This document shows positions 47,038 to 56,834 of a stretch of DNA of 64,000 nt, in pieces. This DNA is from Bin80 sp965203305. GTDB taxonomy: Bacteria; Bacteroidota; Rhodothermia; Rhodothermales; Bin80. How positions within the stretch are numbered: position 1 is the stretch's first letter; each line of letters starts with the position of its first letter. The DNA is taken from contig OZ241874.1 of NCBI GenBank assembly GCA_965203305.1, positions 1,798,001-1,862,000 on the forward strand, in the 5' to 3' direction. Made by a program: the position numbers and the translations under genes. The notes beneath the pieces are model-generated. The model searched no databases, was not told the origin of the DNA, and saw nothing but the letters and a program-made list of their open reading frames with translations.

Positions 47038-47632
47038 ATACTGGCTCGTACTCTGATGCAGCCTGCTACCGTACGATGTCTATTTTGTTGCAATATTGGA
47101 AACTTTTACACTCTTTCACTTCAATCAAGCACGATTATCGTAACCACTCGCGTAACAGGAAAGCAGCTTTACGATACTCCTCAGCCCTGTCTTCAACACA
47201 TTCTCGTCTCTGAGCCTGCCCGAACCATCTTTGGCATATCCATTTATACTGTGTCGTACATCGTAAATCAACTGCATCAACATATCAGATTCCACCAGTA
47301 TCCGGTCATCATACCTCATCAAAGAGCCACAGGAATGTACATTCAGTAGGCGCAAATTGAAGGACAGACTTTTACGATCTGGGTTCGTCACCATGTTATG
47401 CCCCGAATGCACCTGGCATGATTTCAGCAGTATACGAGGACTGTCATCTCGGCATCAGCGCATACAGGTGGGAAACCATTCAAAATTTATCTTGATCCCT
47501 TGCAACAGTTCAGCAATTTTCAGGTGATTCTTGTTGAAGCGTATGATAAGCATACTTGCAGAGTTATGCAAAAATTATTCTGAGGGTATGCACCAACTCT
47601 TCCGTATCGGGAATGATCAGACATACCCGCTC
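47038..47632. other. Non-coding region between FRG locus and cytochrome c
   Basis: Nearly 600 bp with no supported gene; it should hold divergent promoters for the small FRG-partner gene and for the cytochrome. The cytochrome reading frame stays open back to 47531, but that part has no signal-like or cytochrome-like features. Confidence 0.5.
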
Positions 47633-48163
47633 ATGGTACTCAGGTCTGGTTACCCATGTCTTCTTTTCATCGTTTTGGCAGCCATAACAGGGATGACTGG
47701 GGACGGTGTTGCGCAAGAGACCACACCGCCAGACGGGGAAGCACTTTACGTGACAAGATGCGCTTCCTGCCATCTGCCAAACGGAGAGGGAATCACTGGC
47801 GCATTTCCCCCGCTTAATGAAGTGGACTGGGTTACGGGAGATAAAGGACGGCTCATCCGAATCGTTCTGGATGGAGTGATTGGGCCGATTCAGGTAGGAA
47901 ACACCGTCTACACCGGTGCTATGCCACCATGGAAAACTTTTCTGAATGATCAGGAAATGGCCACACTCCTTACCTATATTCGAACGGCATGGGACAACGA
48001 TGCATCCGAGGTGACAGATACTGAAGTCCGGCTGGTGCGGGAGGCAACAAGTGACAGAAACGAGGCTTGGACCGCAGAAGAGCTCCGCAGAGATGTCAAT
48101 CAGGGAATCCCCGAACCTTTCAGGTACATATTCTCCCCTGAAGACACAGTTAGGTCAAACTAA
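47633..48163 (+). CDS. Exported monoheme cytochrome c
   Basis: 176 aa from ATG 47633, which places a signal peptide first (MVLRSGYPCLLFIVLAAITG ... VAQ); a start at 47531 is possible but would bury it. The heme site is RCASCHLPNGEGITGAFPPL, with the distal Met in YTGAMPPWKTFL, the class usually serving dehydrogenases in the periplasm. A 17-bp gap leads into the gluconolactonase-like gene, suggesting joint expression. Confidence 0.88.
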   Translation: MVLRSGYPCLLFIVLAAITGMTGDGVAQETTPPDGEALYVTRCASCHLPNGEGITGAFPPLNEVDWVTGDKGRLIRIVLDGVIGPIQVGNTVYTGAMPPWKTFLNDQEMATLLTYIRTAWDNDASEVTDTEVRLVREATSDRNEAWTAEELRRDVNQGIPEPFRYIFSPEDTVRSN

Positions 48164-48180
48164 ATAAATCCACAGAATCC

Positions 48181-49197
48181 ATGCGTCACACTTACTTTCT
48201 TGTACTTTCTCTGGCAGTTCTCCAAGTTCCGGGGGCTTCCGGGCAGGAACTGATCGGCTCTGTTCAAGTGCTGGATGAAGCACTGAATCAGCTAGTTTCA
48301 CCAGATGCCCAGTTTGAAGTTCTGGCGGAGGAGTTTGTTTGGTCAGAGGGGCCTGTCTGGGTCAGTGATGGAGAGTTCGTGCTCTTTTCCGATGTCCCAA
48401 CGAATCAAATCTACAAATGGAACGAAGAAAGTGGACTGCATATATTTCTGGAGCCGTCAGGATACACAGGCTCCGAAGAGCGAGGGGGCTCGCTTGGGTC
48501 AAACGGACTTACACTGGACTCCAGGGGGAATCTGATTGTCACACAACATGGTGATCGCCGTATCGCCAGACTGAAAGGAAGTATAACGGACCCCGAACCG
48601 GTGTATGACACGGTTGCTGACAGGTACGAGGGAGCCCGGTTTAACAGCCCCAATGATCTCGTCTATCATTCAAGCGGAACATTGTACTTCACTGATCCTG
48701 CCTATGGACTTGAATTGCGAATGTCTGATCCAGCCAAAGAGTTGGATTTTCAGGGCGTATTTCGTGTTAGCCCGGATGGTACCGTCACGCTTCTTGAGTC
48801 GGAACTGAGTCGTCCCAATGGGCTAGCATTCTCACCAGATGAGAAAACCCTGTATGTTGCAAATTCGGACCCGGAACGGGCCATCTGGATGGCGTATGAT
48901 GTTCTGCCCGACGGGGGAATTGAGAATGGGCGTATTTTCTTTGATGCGACAAGCCTTGTAGAAGAAGGACTTCCGGGGCTGCCTGATGGATTAAAGGTGG
49001 ATATGCAAGGCAATCTCTTTGCAACCGGACCAGGAGGAGTTCTGGTCTTTTCCCCGGAGGGGGTGCATCTTGGCACGATCAGTACTACTCAGTCTACTGC
49101 GAACTGTGCTTTCGGAGATGACGGGAGTGTGTTGTATGTCACAGCAGACATGTTCCTTCTGCGTATTCAGCTACGAACCAGAGGGGCAATTCTTTGA
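48181..49197 (+). CDS. SMP-30/gluconolactonase-family protein
   Basis: 338 aa with a signal peptide (MRHTYFLVLSLAVLQVPGAS, cleaved near GQ). A six-bladed propeller with the usual ligands: WSEGPVWVSDGEFVLFSDV (metal Glu in W-x-E-GP), GSNGLTLDSRGNLIVTQHGD, FNSPNDLVYHSSGTLYFTDP (N-D) and LPDGLKVDMQGNLFATGPGG (final Asp). The family hydrolyses lactones in a metal-dependent way; export and pairing with a cytochrome suggest processing of an oxidised sugar in the periplasm (inference). Confidence 0.88.
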   Translation: MRHTYFLVLSLAVLQVPGASGQELIGSVQVLDEALNQLVSPDAQFEVLAEEFVWSEGPVWVSDGEFVLFSDVPTNQIYKWNEESGLHIFLEPSGYTGSEERGGSLGSNGLTLDSRGNLIVTQHGDRRIARLKGSITDPEPVYDTVADRYEGARFNSPNDLVYHSSGTLYFTDPAYGLELRMSDPAKELDFQGVFRVSPDGTVTLLESELSRPNGLAFSPDEKTLYVANSDPERAIWMAYDVLPDGGIENGRIFFDATSLVEEGLPGLPDGLKVDMQGNLFATGPGGVLVFSPEGVHLGTISTTQSTANCAFGDDGSVLYVTADMFLLRIQLRTRGAIL

Positions 49198-49273
49198 TGC
49201 GTCCAGGTCATTGGAATGGATTGCGAAAGACTGATTTTCCAGATCATTTCTGTATCTTTGCCGGATCTGGACA

Positions 49274-50011
49274 TTGGCAATATGCCACTTCCCCCTGCCC
49301 TGTCGTACAAGCAGGAAACTTGACTGGAGGCCCCTGATCACTGCAATCCCCTCTGCCATCCTGTTTGATATGGATGGAGTTCTTGTTGACTCGGAGTTCT
49401 TGCACGAGAAAGCACAGGACATTGTCTGCAAACAATATGAGCTGGAAGTGCCCAAGTCCCTGTCCTCCATGTTCAAGGGGTGGACGGAGGAGCGGGTGTA
49501 CGAACATATTGTTACGCACTACGGCAAGAATTCGGCAACCGTAGAAGAACTGGTCAGAGCCAAGCATGCAACGTATGCCAGTTTAGCAGATGAGCTTGTA
49601 TTGCTGCCGGGAGCTCTGCATCTGGTGCAATTTGTACATGAGCTGGGCCTTCCTCTGGGACTGGTTACCTCTGCCACAAGGGCTGACCAGAGGAGAACAT
49701 TTGAGAAATTCGGGCTTGCCCCCTACTTCTCATCGGTTGTCACGGTTGAGGATGTTGCCTTTCCCAAGCCTGCGCCCCAGCCATATCAGATGGGAGCTGC
49801 AGGGCTTGGCTTCCCTCCTCAGGAGTGCCTTGCTATTGAAGATTCCATCTATGGTATTCTCAGTGCAATGCGGGCGGGGTGTCATGTTTTCGGGGTGGCA
49901 ACGACATTTTCCCATGATGTACTGCAGGAAGTTGATGCGCATGCAATTTTTCACTCGCTTGAAAAGATTGAAATCCATCTGAAAACATTTCTGGCACCCG
50001 CTTCTGATTAG
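49274..50011 (+). CDS. HAD-family hydrolase, beta-phosphoglucomutase/phosphatase type
   Basis: Up to 245 aa; the start is uncertain, since the only candidate before the domain is TTG 49274 and no ATG precedes motif I. Motif I AILFDMDGVLVDSE, motif II LVTSATRADQRRTF, motif III Lys in FPKPAPQPYQM, motif IV CLAIEDSIYGILSAMRAG. A cap domain lies between I and II. It acts on a phosphorylated small metabolite in the cytoplasm; specificity cannot be read from sequence. It lies 76 bp after the gluconolactonase-like gene. Confidence 0.87.
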   Translation: MAICHFPLPCRTSRKLDWRPLITAIPSAILFDMDGVLVDSEFLHEKAQDIVCKQYELEVPKSLSSMFKGWTEERVYEHIVTHYGKNSATVEELVRAKHATYASLADELVLLPGALHLVQFVHELGLPLGLVTSATRADQRRTFEKFGLAPYFSSVVTVEDVAFPKPAPQPYQMGAAGLGFPPQECLAIEDSIYGILSAMRAGCHVFGVATTFSHDVLQEVDAHAIFHSLEKIEIHLKTFLAPASD

Positions 50012-50264
50012 GCTAAGTATGGCATCGGACTGATGTTGTGAAATCCAAAGGATCGGCGAGTGGCATGCTGATTTCGCTCCATACCGACTATTCAACATGT
50101 AACCGATCACAATCGGCTGCGAATAACAAATTCACTGGATCATAGTATCATGCGAAGATTCTTGTTACTCCTGGACAGAGGCGATATCTGACGAGAGTTA
50201 TTTTCTTGACAGTACTATTACTGGTTGGGTGAACCGAATTAATCCACAAACAGGACGCAATCTA

Positions 50265-51605
50265 ATGAATATGTACAGACTTGCCTTGAGGGGTACAGTA
50301 TGTTCTCTCATGATGTTCTTGTTCTCCACATCTGTTCCTGCACAGCAAGTTGTAAAATTTGCCGTAATTGGAGAAGAGGCTTCAAGGGCCGTGGCATTTT
50401 CACCAGACGATACGAAACTGGCATCTGCCGAGGGAAAAATACTCCGTCTGCTGGATGTAGCCACGCAGCAGGAGATTCGACGTTTTACGGGGCATGTATC
50501 CGAGATTCATTCTGTGGCATTTTCACCGGATGGAACACGTCTGACTGCAGCTGAAGGCTTCCTCACCAGAGGTACCGATGTTCATCTGTGGGAGGTATCC
50601 ACCGGGCAGGAAGTGAAGAAATTCAGGGAGCACTCACTACAGGTATACTCTGTGGCATTTTCACCGGATGGTACCAAAATAATCTCTGGATCCATGGACA
50701 GAACACTTCAGCTATGGGATGTGGAAACCGGAAACAGAATCTGGAAGATAGATCTGGGTGATGAGACCACAAACCCTATTAATGCTGTTCTCTCCGTAGC
50801 ATTTTCGCCAGACGGCAAGTACATAGCTTCCGGGTCTTTCGACGGTACCGTTCGATTGTGGGATGCAGCTACAAAGCAGAAAGTGCGGCAATTTCCCGGA
50901 GGTGATGTACCTGTGCAGGCTGTGGCATTTTCCCCAGACGGATCTCATCTGGTATCCAGTTACCTGTCACCTGAAAAAGCGGAACCCGTTCGCCTGTGGA
51001 ACGCGGAAAATGGACAGTTGCTGAGGGAACTCACGGGACACACAACCACTGTCTGGTCCGTGGAATTTTCCCCGGATGGAAAGCATATCGCATCTGGATC
51101 AGACGATGGAACAGTTCGTCTGTGGGCTGTCAGTACTGGAGAGCAAGTCCATCACTTCGCGGAAATTCAAGAGTCAGAAGTCCGATCCGTTGATATTTCC
51201 AGTGACGGGCGTTTTCTCGCTGCCAGTGGAGAGAATTTTATCTATATCGCAGATATGCCTTCTCTCCCGACAGGACTGGAAGAAGATTCTGAGGATCCTA
51301 TCCATGCGGGAACAGCATCCTTGCCGGAGACTTTTGCCATTGTTGGCAGCTATCCGAATCCGTTTCGCGAGAATACGCAGTTAACGTTTGATCTGCCCCA
51401 GCCTGCACATGTTCAAGTAGAGGTAATGGATGTAATCGGAAGACATCTGTTGACTGTCCCCGGGAGGGGCATAGAAGCAGGACGGGAACGGACAATAGAG
51501 ATCAACGGAGGCTCTTTGCCTGCGGGGCTGTATCTGTATCGCTTGATTGCAGATTCACCTGCGGGAATTTCAGTTCAGTCTGGGAAATTTGTAAAGACTC
51601 CGTGA
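50265..51605 (+). CDS. Secreted WD40-repeat protein with T9SS sorting domain
   Basis: 446 aa from ATG 50265, giving a signal peptide ending FLFSTSVPAQ. Six to seven WD40 units follow, each with V-A-F-S-P-D and ending L-W-D or L-W-x (SVAFSPDGTKIISGSMDRTL, SVAFSPDGKYIASGSFDGTV, SVEFSPDGKHIASGSDDGTV). The C-terminal 90 residues (IVGSYPNPFRENTQLTFDLP ... GLYLYRLIADSPAG) form a type-A sorting domain, so the propeller is released or attached at the surface by type IX secretion. Ligand unknown; the repeats are strikingly similar to each other. Confidence 0.92.
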   Translation: MNMYRLALRGTVCSLMMFLFSTSVPAQQVVKFAVIGEEASRAVAFSPDDTKLASAEGKILRLLDVATQQEIRRFTGHVSEIHSVAFSPDGTRLTAAEGFLTRGTDVHLWEVSTGQEVKKFREHSLQVYSVAFSPDGTKIISGSMDRTLQLWDVETGNRIWKIDLGDETTNPINAVLSVAFSPDGKYIASGSFDGTVRLWDAATKQKVRQFPGGDVPVQAVAFSPDGSHLVSSYLSPEKAEPVRLWNAENGQLLRELTGHTTTVWSVEFSPDGKHIASGSDDGTVRLWAVSTGEQVHHFAEIQESEVRSVDISSDGRFLAASGENFIYIADMPSLPTGLEEDSEDPIHAGTASLPETFAIVGSYPNPFRENTQLTFDLPQPAHVQVEVMDVIGRHLLTVPGRGIEAGRERTIEINGGSLPAGLYLYRLIADSPAGISVQSGKFVKTP

Positions 51606-51786
51606 AGTACTGATTACAGGATCGGATACTTCCCCGGAAATGCTCGCGTCTGTTCCGAGTGTACGGGGTACTCTAACATGGAGCAACGGGACACAAAAAT
51701 CCTGGATTTGAACGGAGAAAATCGTGACCAGGAAACCGCAGATGCAGTCTCAGCACTTTCCCTCCCTCGGATGTTCCAACACAATG

Positions 51787-54267
51787 CTATTTCCGATCTC
51801 TCCGCTTCGTGGATACAAACAGAAACCCAAGCAAGGCAAGTATCAAGCCATATACGAGGATCGTAGAGAAGAGACTGATTCTTTTCCCCCAGACATAGCT
51901 GTCCGGGTTGAATGTCATTTCAAGTATATGCTGTCCCGGCGGGATTGCCACTCCCCGCAGCAGATAATTGACCCTGTGAATTGGTATGCTCTCCCCGTTG
52001 AGTGTAGCACTCCATCCTGCCGGATAATATACCTCACTGACCACCAGCAGTCGCGGCGCATCTGTTTCCAGTTCATAGGAAATTCTTCTTGGGCCGTGAT
52101 GGACCGGGTTCACTATCGCAACGCTGGATGAATCCAGGGGAGTAATCCGCGCTTCAATGGGTGCGGAGAGCAGAGCTATTTCTGCGGGATCAAAGTCGGG
52201 TTCCTGCAGACGACGCATGGCTGTGTCCGAATCTTCAATTACTTCTGTCTCTCCTGCAAAATATGCCCGAGGGAGAACATCCAGGTTTTCATAGACCGTC
52301 AGGCCAGATTCGGCTCCGTACTCCACATCCAGTGCCCCGCTAACCGGAGCGGAAGACAGGATGTATTGGACATTCATCATGTCAAGCATATTCTCGCTGG
52401 GCATTCCTGTGCCAGGATCAAAGAGGAGATTGTCCAGAAAATCCTGATACAGTCGCAGTTTGGCTCCACTGTATCCTCCGATTGATTCATGATGAAATGA
52501 CGGACGCGAAAGCGTTGACTGGTCTCTCCTCTCTAGCGACAGGACGCGGAACTGTCCTTCCTGCTCAAGTACATACCTGTCCACATCCAGGGTTTGTATT
52601 CGTTGAACGGGATCCTCTGACATGCTGAGATTGTCTGAATTCAGATATCTGCCTGCAACCCCTCCTAGATCAAGGATCACCAGAAGTGACAGACATATCT
52701 GTGCCACCCAGCCCGGCAAAACCCTGCGCTGAACGGCAATGAATGCAATTCCTGTCAACAGAACAAAGAGGAACGAACGCCTCACATCGCCCATAAACGC
52801 TTCTTTGCGTGGAGGTACAAGTCGCTCCGCAAGAACCTGCCTTGCTGCAGCAATGACCTGCGAATCTGATGGACTGCGCTGTGCAGACTGCGCTACATAA
52901 GCAGCAACTTCCTGCAGCTCTCCTTTCTTTTCAAAGTCAAACAGTGAGCCGCCCGTTGCCAGCAAGAGTAGCAAGGTTCCTCCAAATATGCCAAGCACGA
53001 TATAAGCCGAACGCCATTTGATGCGCTCCGAGTTGGCAGAGGTCTCCTGTCTTACAACATAAGCCAGTCCAACTGCAGCCAGAATTGACAGGATCAGTGC
53101 AACCGCAATGAGCCAGGTTTCCGGGGTTCGGAACGCATCAAACAGAGGAAAATAATTGAACATGATGCGGTTCAGCAATTCAAAGTGCCGTCCAAGGGAA
53201 AACAGCATCATTAGGCCACCGGCAATCCCGAGGGCTGTCAAGAGACGAGAACGAGTGCGCCAAAGTGCTATAATCGCAAGAATCAATACAGTCCCCCCTA
53301 TATAATGGGGGCCACCTGTGAAAGGCTTTTGTCCCCAGTAGTACATGACCCCCCCATAGGCATCTGCAACCAGTAAAGTCAGAAGTTCCCCGGGACTTTG
53401 ACTCCAGTTCATGGAGTACTCCCAGCTCAGCCCCCCTTCAACGCCGCCCGCTGATGTGCCCCGAATGCTGAATTCCTTGTATTCGAACTTGGGCCAGTAA
53501 TATTCGGATACCATCAGCAGTGCCAGTATGCAACCCGCTGTCAGCAGTCCTGTAGCCTTGAAAAAATCAGGCAACTGCCTGCGCTGATAGGCTTCAAGCA
53601 GCAATACAATCCACCATACGAGAATCAGGAATGTCGCATAGTAGGTAATCTGGACATGCCCCGCACGAAGATTTACAGCAAGAGCACTTGCAAACAGAAG
53701 GCTGGCAAGTATATTGGGTTTTCGGATTGCATAAGCAAACGCTAGCAGCAGCCACGGGACATAAGCCAGTGCAATGAACTTTGTATTGTGCCCCGCCACC
53801 AGAATGACTGGCATGTACGTGGTCATGGCGTATGCACAGGCAGCCAGCACTGAACTCAGCGTATCCCGAGTCAGGTACCATACCAGAAAGTAGCCCCCTG
53901 CCAGCATGAAGATTACATGCGATATGGGCCATGAAATTTTCCGCAGAGCTCGAGGCAAATCATCCAGTTGAGGGACCAGAGGAGGATGGGAGATGATATA
54001 TCCCGGCATTCCTCCGAATACATTCGTCGCCCAGAGCGGCTCTTTCCCAGTCTCTTCACGGTGCTCAATCATGCTCTGTGCAGTGGCTCGCCAGTGCACC
54101 ATATCCCCACCAACGAGGCTTTTACCGCTAAAAAGGGTTGCCCCGGAAAAGTAGACGGCAACTATCAGTAGCACAAGAATACACAGCAAATGCTGCGTAA
54201 CCGGGGTCTGTGCTGTCCACCATGAACTCTGTGTCTGGAGACGACCTGACACTTTGGATTTGCCCAT
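51787..54267 (-). CDS. YfhO-family multi-pass membrane protein
   Basis: 826 aa with about a dozen hydrophobic helices, starting near LLCILVLLIVAVYFSGATLF. The family segments GGDMVHWRATAQSMIEHREE, LWATNVFGGMPGYIISHPPL and SFHHESIGGYSGAKLRLYQD (conserved G-GYS-x-A-K) are present. YfhO proteins are GT-C-like and take part in glycosylation of cell-envelope polymers or lipids; the donor is not known. It follows gatC by 11 bp. No terminator is evident between it and the convergent WD40 gene. Confidence 0.85.
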   Translation of the reverse strand: MGKSKVSGRLQTQSSWWTAQTPVTQHLLCILVLLIVAVYFSGATLFSGKSLVGGDMVHWRATAQSMIEHREETGKEPLWATNVFGGMPGYIISHPPLVPQLDDLPRALRKISWPISHVIFMLAGGYFLVWYLTRDTLSSVLAACAYAMTTYMPVILVAGHNTKFIALAYVPWLLLAFAYAIRKPNILASLLFASALAVNLRAGHVQITYYATFLILVWWIVLLLEAYQRRQLPDFFKATGLLTAGCILALLMVSEYYWPKFEYKEFSIRGTSAGGVEGGLSWEYSMNWSQSPGELLTLLVADAYGGVMYYWGQKPFTGGPHYIGGTVLILAIIALWRTRSRLLTALGIAGGLMMLFSLGRHFELLNRIMFNYFPLFDAFRTPETWLIAVALILSILAAVGLAYVVRQETSANSERIKWRSAYIVLGIFGGTLLLLLATGGSLFDFEKKGELQEVAAYVAQSAQRSPSDSQVIAAARQVLAERLVPPRKEAFMGDVRRSFLFVLLTGIAFIAVQRRVLPGWVAQICLSLLVILDLGGVAGRYLNSDNLSMSEDPVQRIQTLDVDRYVLEQEGQFRVLSLERRDQSTLSRPSFHHESIGGYSGAKLRLYQDFLDNLLFDPGTGMPSENMLDMMNVQYILSSAPVSGALDVEYGAESGLTVYENLDVLPRAYFAGETEVIEDSDTAMRRLQEPDFDPAEIALLSAPIEARITPLDSSSVAIVNPVHHGPRRISYELETDAPRLLVVSEVYYPAGWSATLNGESIPIHRVNYLLRGVAIPPGQHILEMTFNPDSYVWGKRISLFSTILVYGLILALLGFLFVSTKRRDRK

Positions 54268-54278
54268 GGATTCGATTT

Positions 54279-54566
54279 CTACCCGATTACTTTTGGTACC
54301 CGAAAATACTCTCCATCTGCGTCGGGGGCATTCTTCAGGGCATCCTCGTGCGTGATACGCTCTTGAACGGAATCCGGGCGCACTGCATGCGCAAGATCAT
54401 GCACATGTGTCATGGGCTCTACATTCGAGGTGTCTACTTCATTGAGTGTACTGACATAGTCAAGTATCTTGCTCATGTCCTGAGACAGGATCTCCTCCTC
54501 GGCTTCCGTGAAACTTAATCTGGCCAGTTTCGCAATATGACGCACTTCCTCTCTTGAAATTGACAT
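54279..54566 (-). CDS. gatC: Asp-tRNA(Asn)/Glu-tRNA(Gln) amidotransferase subunit C
   Basis: 95 aa, typical length. SREEVRHIAKLARLSFTEAE opens the protein, with DYVSTLNEVDTSNVEPMTHV and the C-terminal PDADGEYFRVPKVIG, all characteristic. GatC stabilises the GatA-GatB pair that amidates mischarged tRNAs. gatA and gatB are not in the window. Confidence 0.95.
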   Translation of the reverse strand: MSISREEVRHIAKLARLSFTEAEEEILSQDMSKILDYVSTLNEVDTSNVEPMTHVHDLAHAVRPDSVQERITHEDALKNAPDADGEYFRVPKVIG

Positions 54567-55256
54567 ATAATGTCGGTTCTGCGGGTTGCAATGTCAGGGG
54601 GTTCGCCAATCTGGAGGGCTGAAGTATTCAGTCAGAGTGTCAGCTCTGGGCCATTCGCCTGGCAAATCTGCCCTGCAGCCGTCTCATTTCGGTTTCCAGT
54701 CGAAACATACCCCAGTGCCCCCCAGCATCTGAAATGTGTATTTCTGCCGGACATGAAATTTCCTGTATGCATCTGGAATCTTCACGCTTTTCTCGGACTC
54801 GGGGACAGACTTCTCACTTTTTTCAACATCTTACGGGCGGGACAGGGAATGACGGTTGGACGCGATTGAGAATTCCATGTTCCCGCGGCAGTTACGGCAA
54901 GTTTACTTCTGGTTCAGGTTTGGACAACTCTACAAACACAAATTCCCCTGGCCTCCCGGAATGGTGCAAGAAAAGGGAGGAGATTCAAATTCCCTCATAT
55001 CGGTGAAACAGGAATCTGCAGATGGATTCCCGAACAGATACGTACAAGCTATAAGGCGAAATACAAATCTCTTCAGCCGCCAGTTGTATACTTGTGTCCC
55101 ATTATACCTGTAACCATATACAATCACAAATGACTCATTGGATTATACAGGAGTCAGTGCCCCGCTTGTATCGGAATATAGAATTTGCCCGCAAAATCAG
55201 TAAATTGTCTGAGAACGACAAAACTGAGCTTTCTGGATCACTCCCCCCAAGATTCC
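54567..55256. other. Non-coding region between gatC and the outer-membrane barrel gene
   Basis: 690 bp containing only short frames of implausible composition on both strands. It must carry divergent promoters for gatC and the barrel gene. No RNA gene or strong hairpin seen. Confidence 0.5.
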
Positions 55257-55904
55257 ATGCGAATCCTGCATTTGCTGACTGCCTGTGTTTTTTTTCTGAT
55301 CAATGTCACATCAGCGAACGCACAGCAGATCACTGGAGGACTGAAATTTGGAATGACACAGACCACATTTTCCGGTGAGCTGTCCAGTGAAGAGACAGAC
55401 TGGAAAAGTGTTACCGGGATTGCTGGAGGAGTCACGACTGAATGGTATCTCTATCGGGGATTCAGTATGGTTGGTGAGTTGCTGTACCTCCGAATGGGAG
55501 CGAAAACCCGGGTGTCATACAACAGCCGCCCTGGAGTGCTGACCAGCCAATCCTCCTACCTTTCCGTTCCGGTTCTGGCACAGTTTCGAATGGAAACCCA
55601 AGGAATCATGAAACCTCGGTTCTTTCTGGGAGGTGCTGCTCTGTTTGCTCTGGAGTCTGCCATTATTGTAGAATCTCGTACAGACAGGCAGATATTTATT
55701 GAAGAAGATGACTCAATTGAGTTCTTTGATTATGGACTGGTGGCCGGAGCTGCTGTTGATTTTCACCTGACTGCCCAGCGGTTTACGCTTGAAGCCAGAT
55801 ACTACCAAGGGCAGAATGATGTGACAAAACCCAACTCCGAGACAGGTGCATCTACGATCCTGAACAACCGGGGATGGGCAATTATGGCAGGAGTGCTCTT
55901 CTAG
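55257..55904 (+). CDS. Outer-membrane beta-barrel protein (PorT-like)
   Basis: 215 aa from ATG 55257, which gives a signal peptide (MRILHLLTACVFFLINVTSA, then NAQ). The mature part starts GGLKFGMTQTTFSG and alternates aromatic beta strands (WYLYRGFSMVGELLYLRMGA, YLSVPVLAQF, FFLGGAALFALES, FTLEARYYQGQ), ending in a strand-like WAIMAGVLF. It is an eight-to-ten-strand barrel of the OMP_b-brl_2/PorT type; some relatives assist type IX secretion, most are uncharacterised. Confidence 0.85.
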   Translation: MRILHLLTACVFFLINVTSANAQQITGGLKFGMTQTTFSGELSSEETDWKSVTGIAGGVTTEWYLYRGFSMVGELLYLRMGAKTRVSYNSRPGVLTSQSSYLSVPVLAQFRMETQGIMKPRFFLGGAALFALESAIIVESRTDRQIFIEEDDSIEFFDYGLVAGAAVDFHLTAQRFTLEARYYQGQNDVTKPNSETGASTILNNRGWAIMAGVLF

Positions 55905-56105
55905 CTTGATGGAATTCTCCAAATCAGAAAATGAACCCTTTACCTGCCGTTGGCTAAATCCGAAAAGAGGTTTTCTGCTCCAAACACGATATGTAGCCAT
56001 GCGGCACAGCATCGCTCGTTTGATGCAGTTATCCATGCCCAAGAAAAGACATCATGGAATGCACGGTGCAATCCGATTTATGACTTTCAGCTCGACGGAG
56101 AGGGG

Positions 56106-56669
56106 ATGGCAGAACAGAATATAGTGAAGTCTGATTTCAGGGAATTAGTGGGGGCAAATTCCTGCAACTGCTCTCTGAGCGAGTATCAGTATATCGGCGG
56201 TTTGATTCAACAGCATAGTCCAGGAAATGTCCTTGTCTTTGGAGTCGGGTACGACAGTTCATACTGGATACGATTTAATCAGGGGGGAACGACATGGTTT
56301 TTGGAAGACAACCCTGAATGGGCCAATCGCATCCAGAATCAAATCCCTGATATTCAGGTGAAGATGGTCACCTATCCAACCAAAAGGAGACAGTGGAGAC
56401 GGATTATAAACCAGCCAGAAAGGCTGTGTATGAATCTGTCCGATATAATCCCTGAGCTGTACTGGGATGTGATTTTTATAGATGCCCCCATCGGATCCAA
56501 CGGGGGGACACCAGGAAGAATGCAGAGTATTTATTCCGCATCTAGACTGAAATACAGACACATCTTGGTTCACGACTGTAATCGCACTGTTGAACGCAAA
56601 TACTTCAAAAAATTCATCGGAGAGCCCGACCACATTATTGACAAGTTGTACCACAAGGATATGACATGA
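56106..56669 (+). CDS. DUF579-family methyltransferase-like protein (relative of plant IRX15/GXM)
   Basis: 187 aa from ATG 56106; the frame stays open upstream to a TTG at 55950, whose extra 52 residues look unrelated. The core NVLVFGVGYDSSYWIRFNQG, GTTWFLEDNPEWANRI, ELYWDVIFIDAPIGSNGGTP, GRMQSIYSASRLKYRHILVH and NRTVERKYFKKF follows the plant DUF579 proteins motif by motif, including the G-x-G-x-DS SAM loop and the PGRM-x-x-I segment. Plant GXM enzymes 4-O-methylate glucuronic acid side chains of xylan. A bacterial member probably methylates a sugar, perhaps an envelope polysaccharide (inference; a glycosyltransferase lies 1.3 kb away on the other strand). Confidence 0.8.
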   Translation: MAEQNIVKSDFRELVGANSCNCSLSEYQYIGGLIQQHSPGNVLVFGVGYDSSYWIRFNQGGTTWFLEDNPEWANRIQNQIPDIQVKMVTYPTKRRQWRRIINQPERLCMNLSDIIPELYWDVIFIDAPIGSNGGTPGRMQSIYSASRLKYRHILVHDCNRTVERKYFKKFIGEPDHIIDKLYHKDMT

Positions 56670-56834
56670 TCCCGGAACGGGATTGACTCCCCATCCAGAT
56701 CAGATGCTGTCTATAAATTCTCCATTCTGTCTTGACCTATTAGAAACGAGTTCGCCTCGCGGCTTGCAAATGTTCTCGGGGGCAACCCTCTTCTGCCCGG
56801 ATTTTCACGGAAGCCCCCTGTGGCATGAGGCAGG

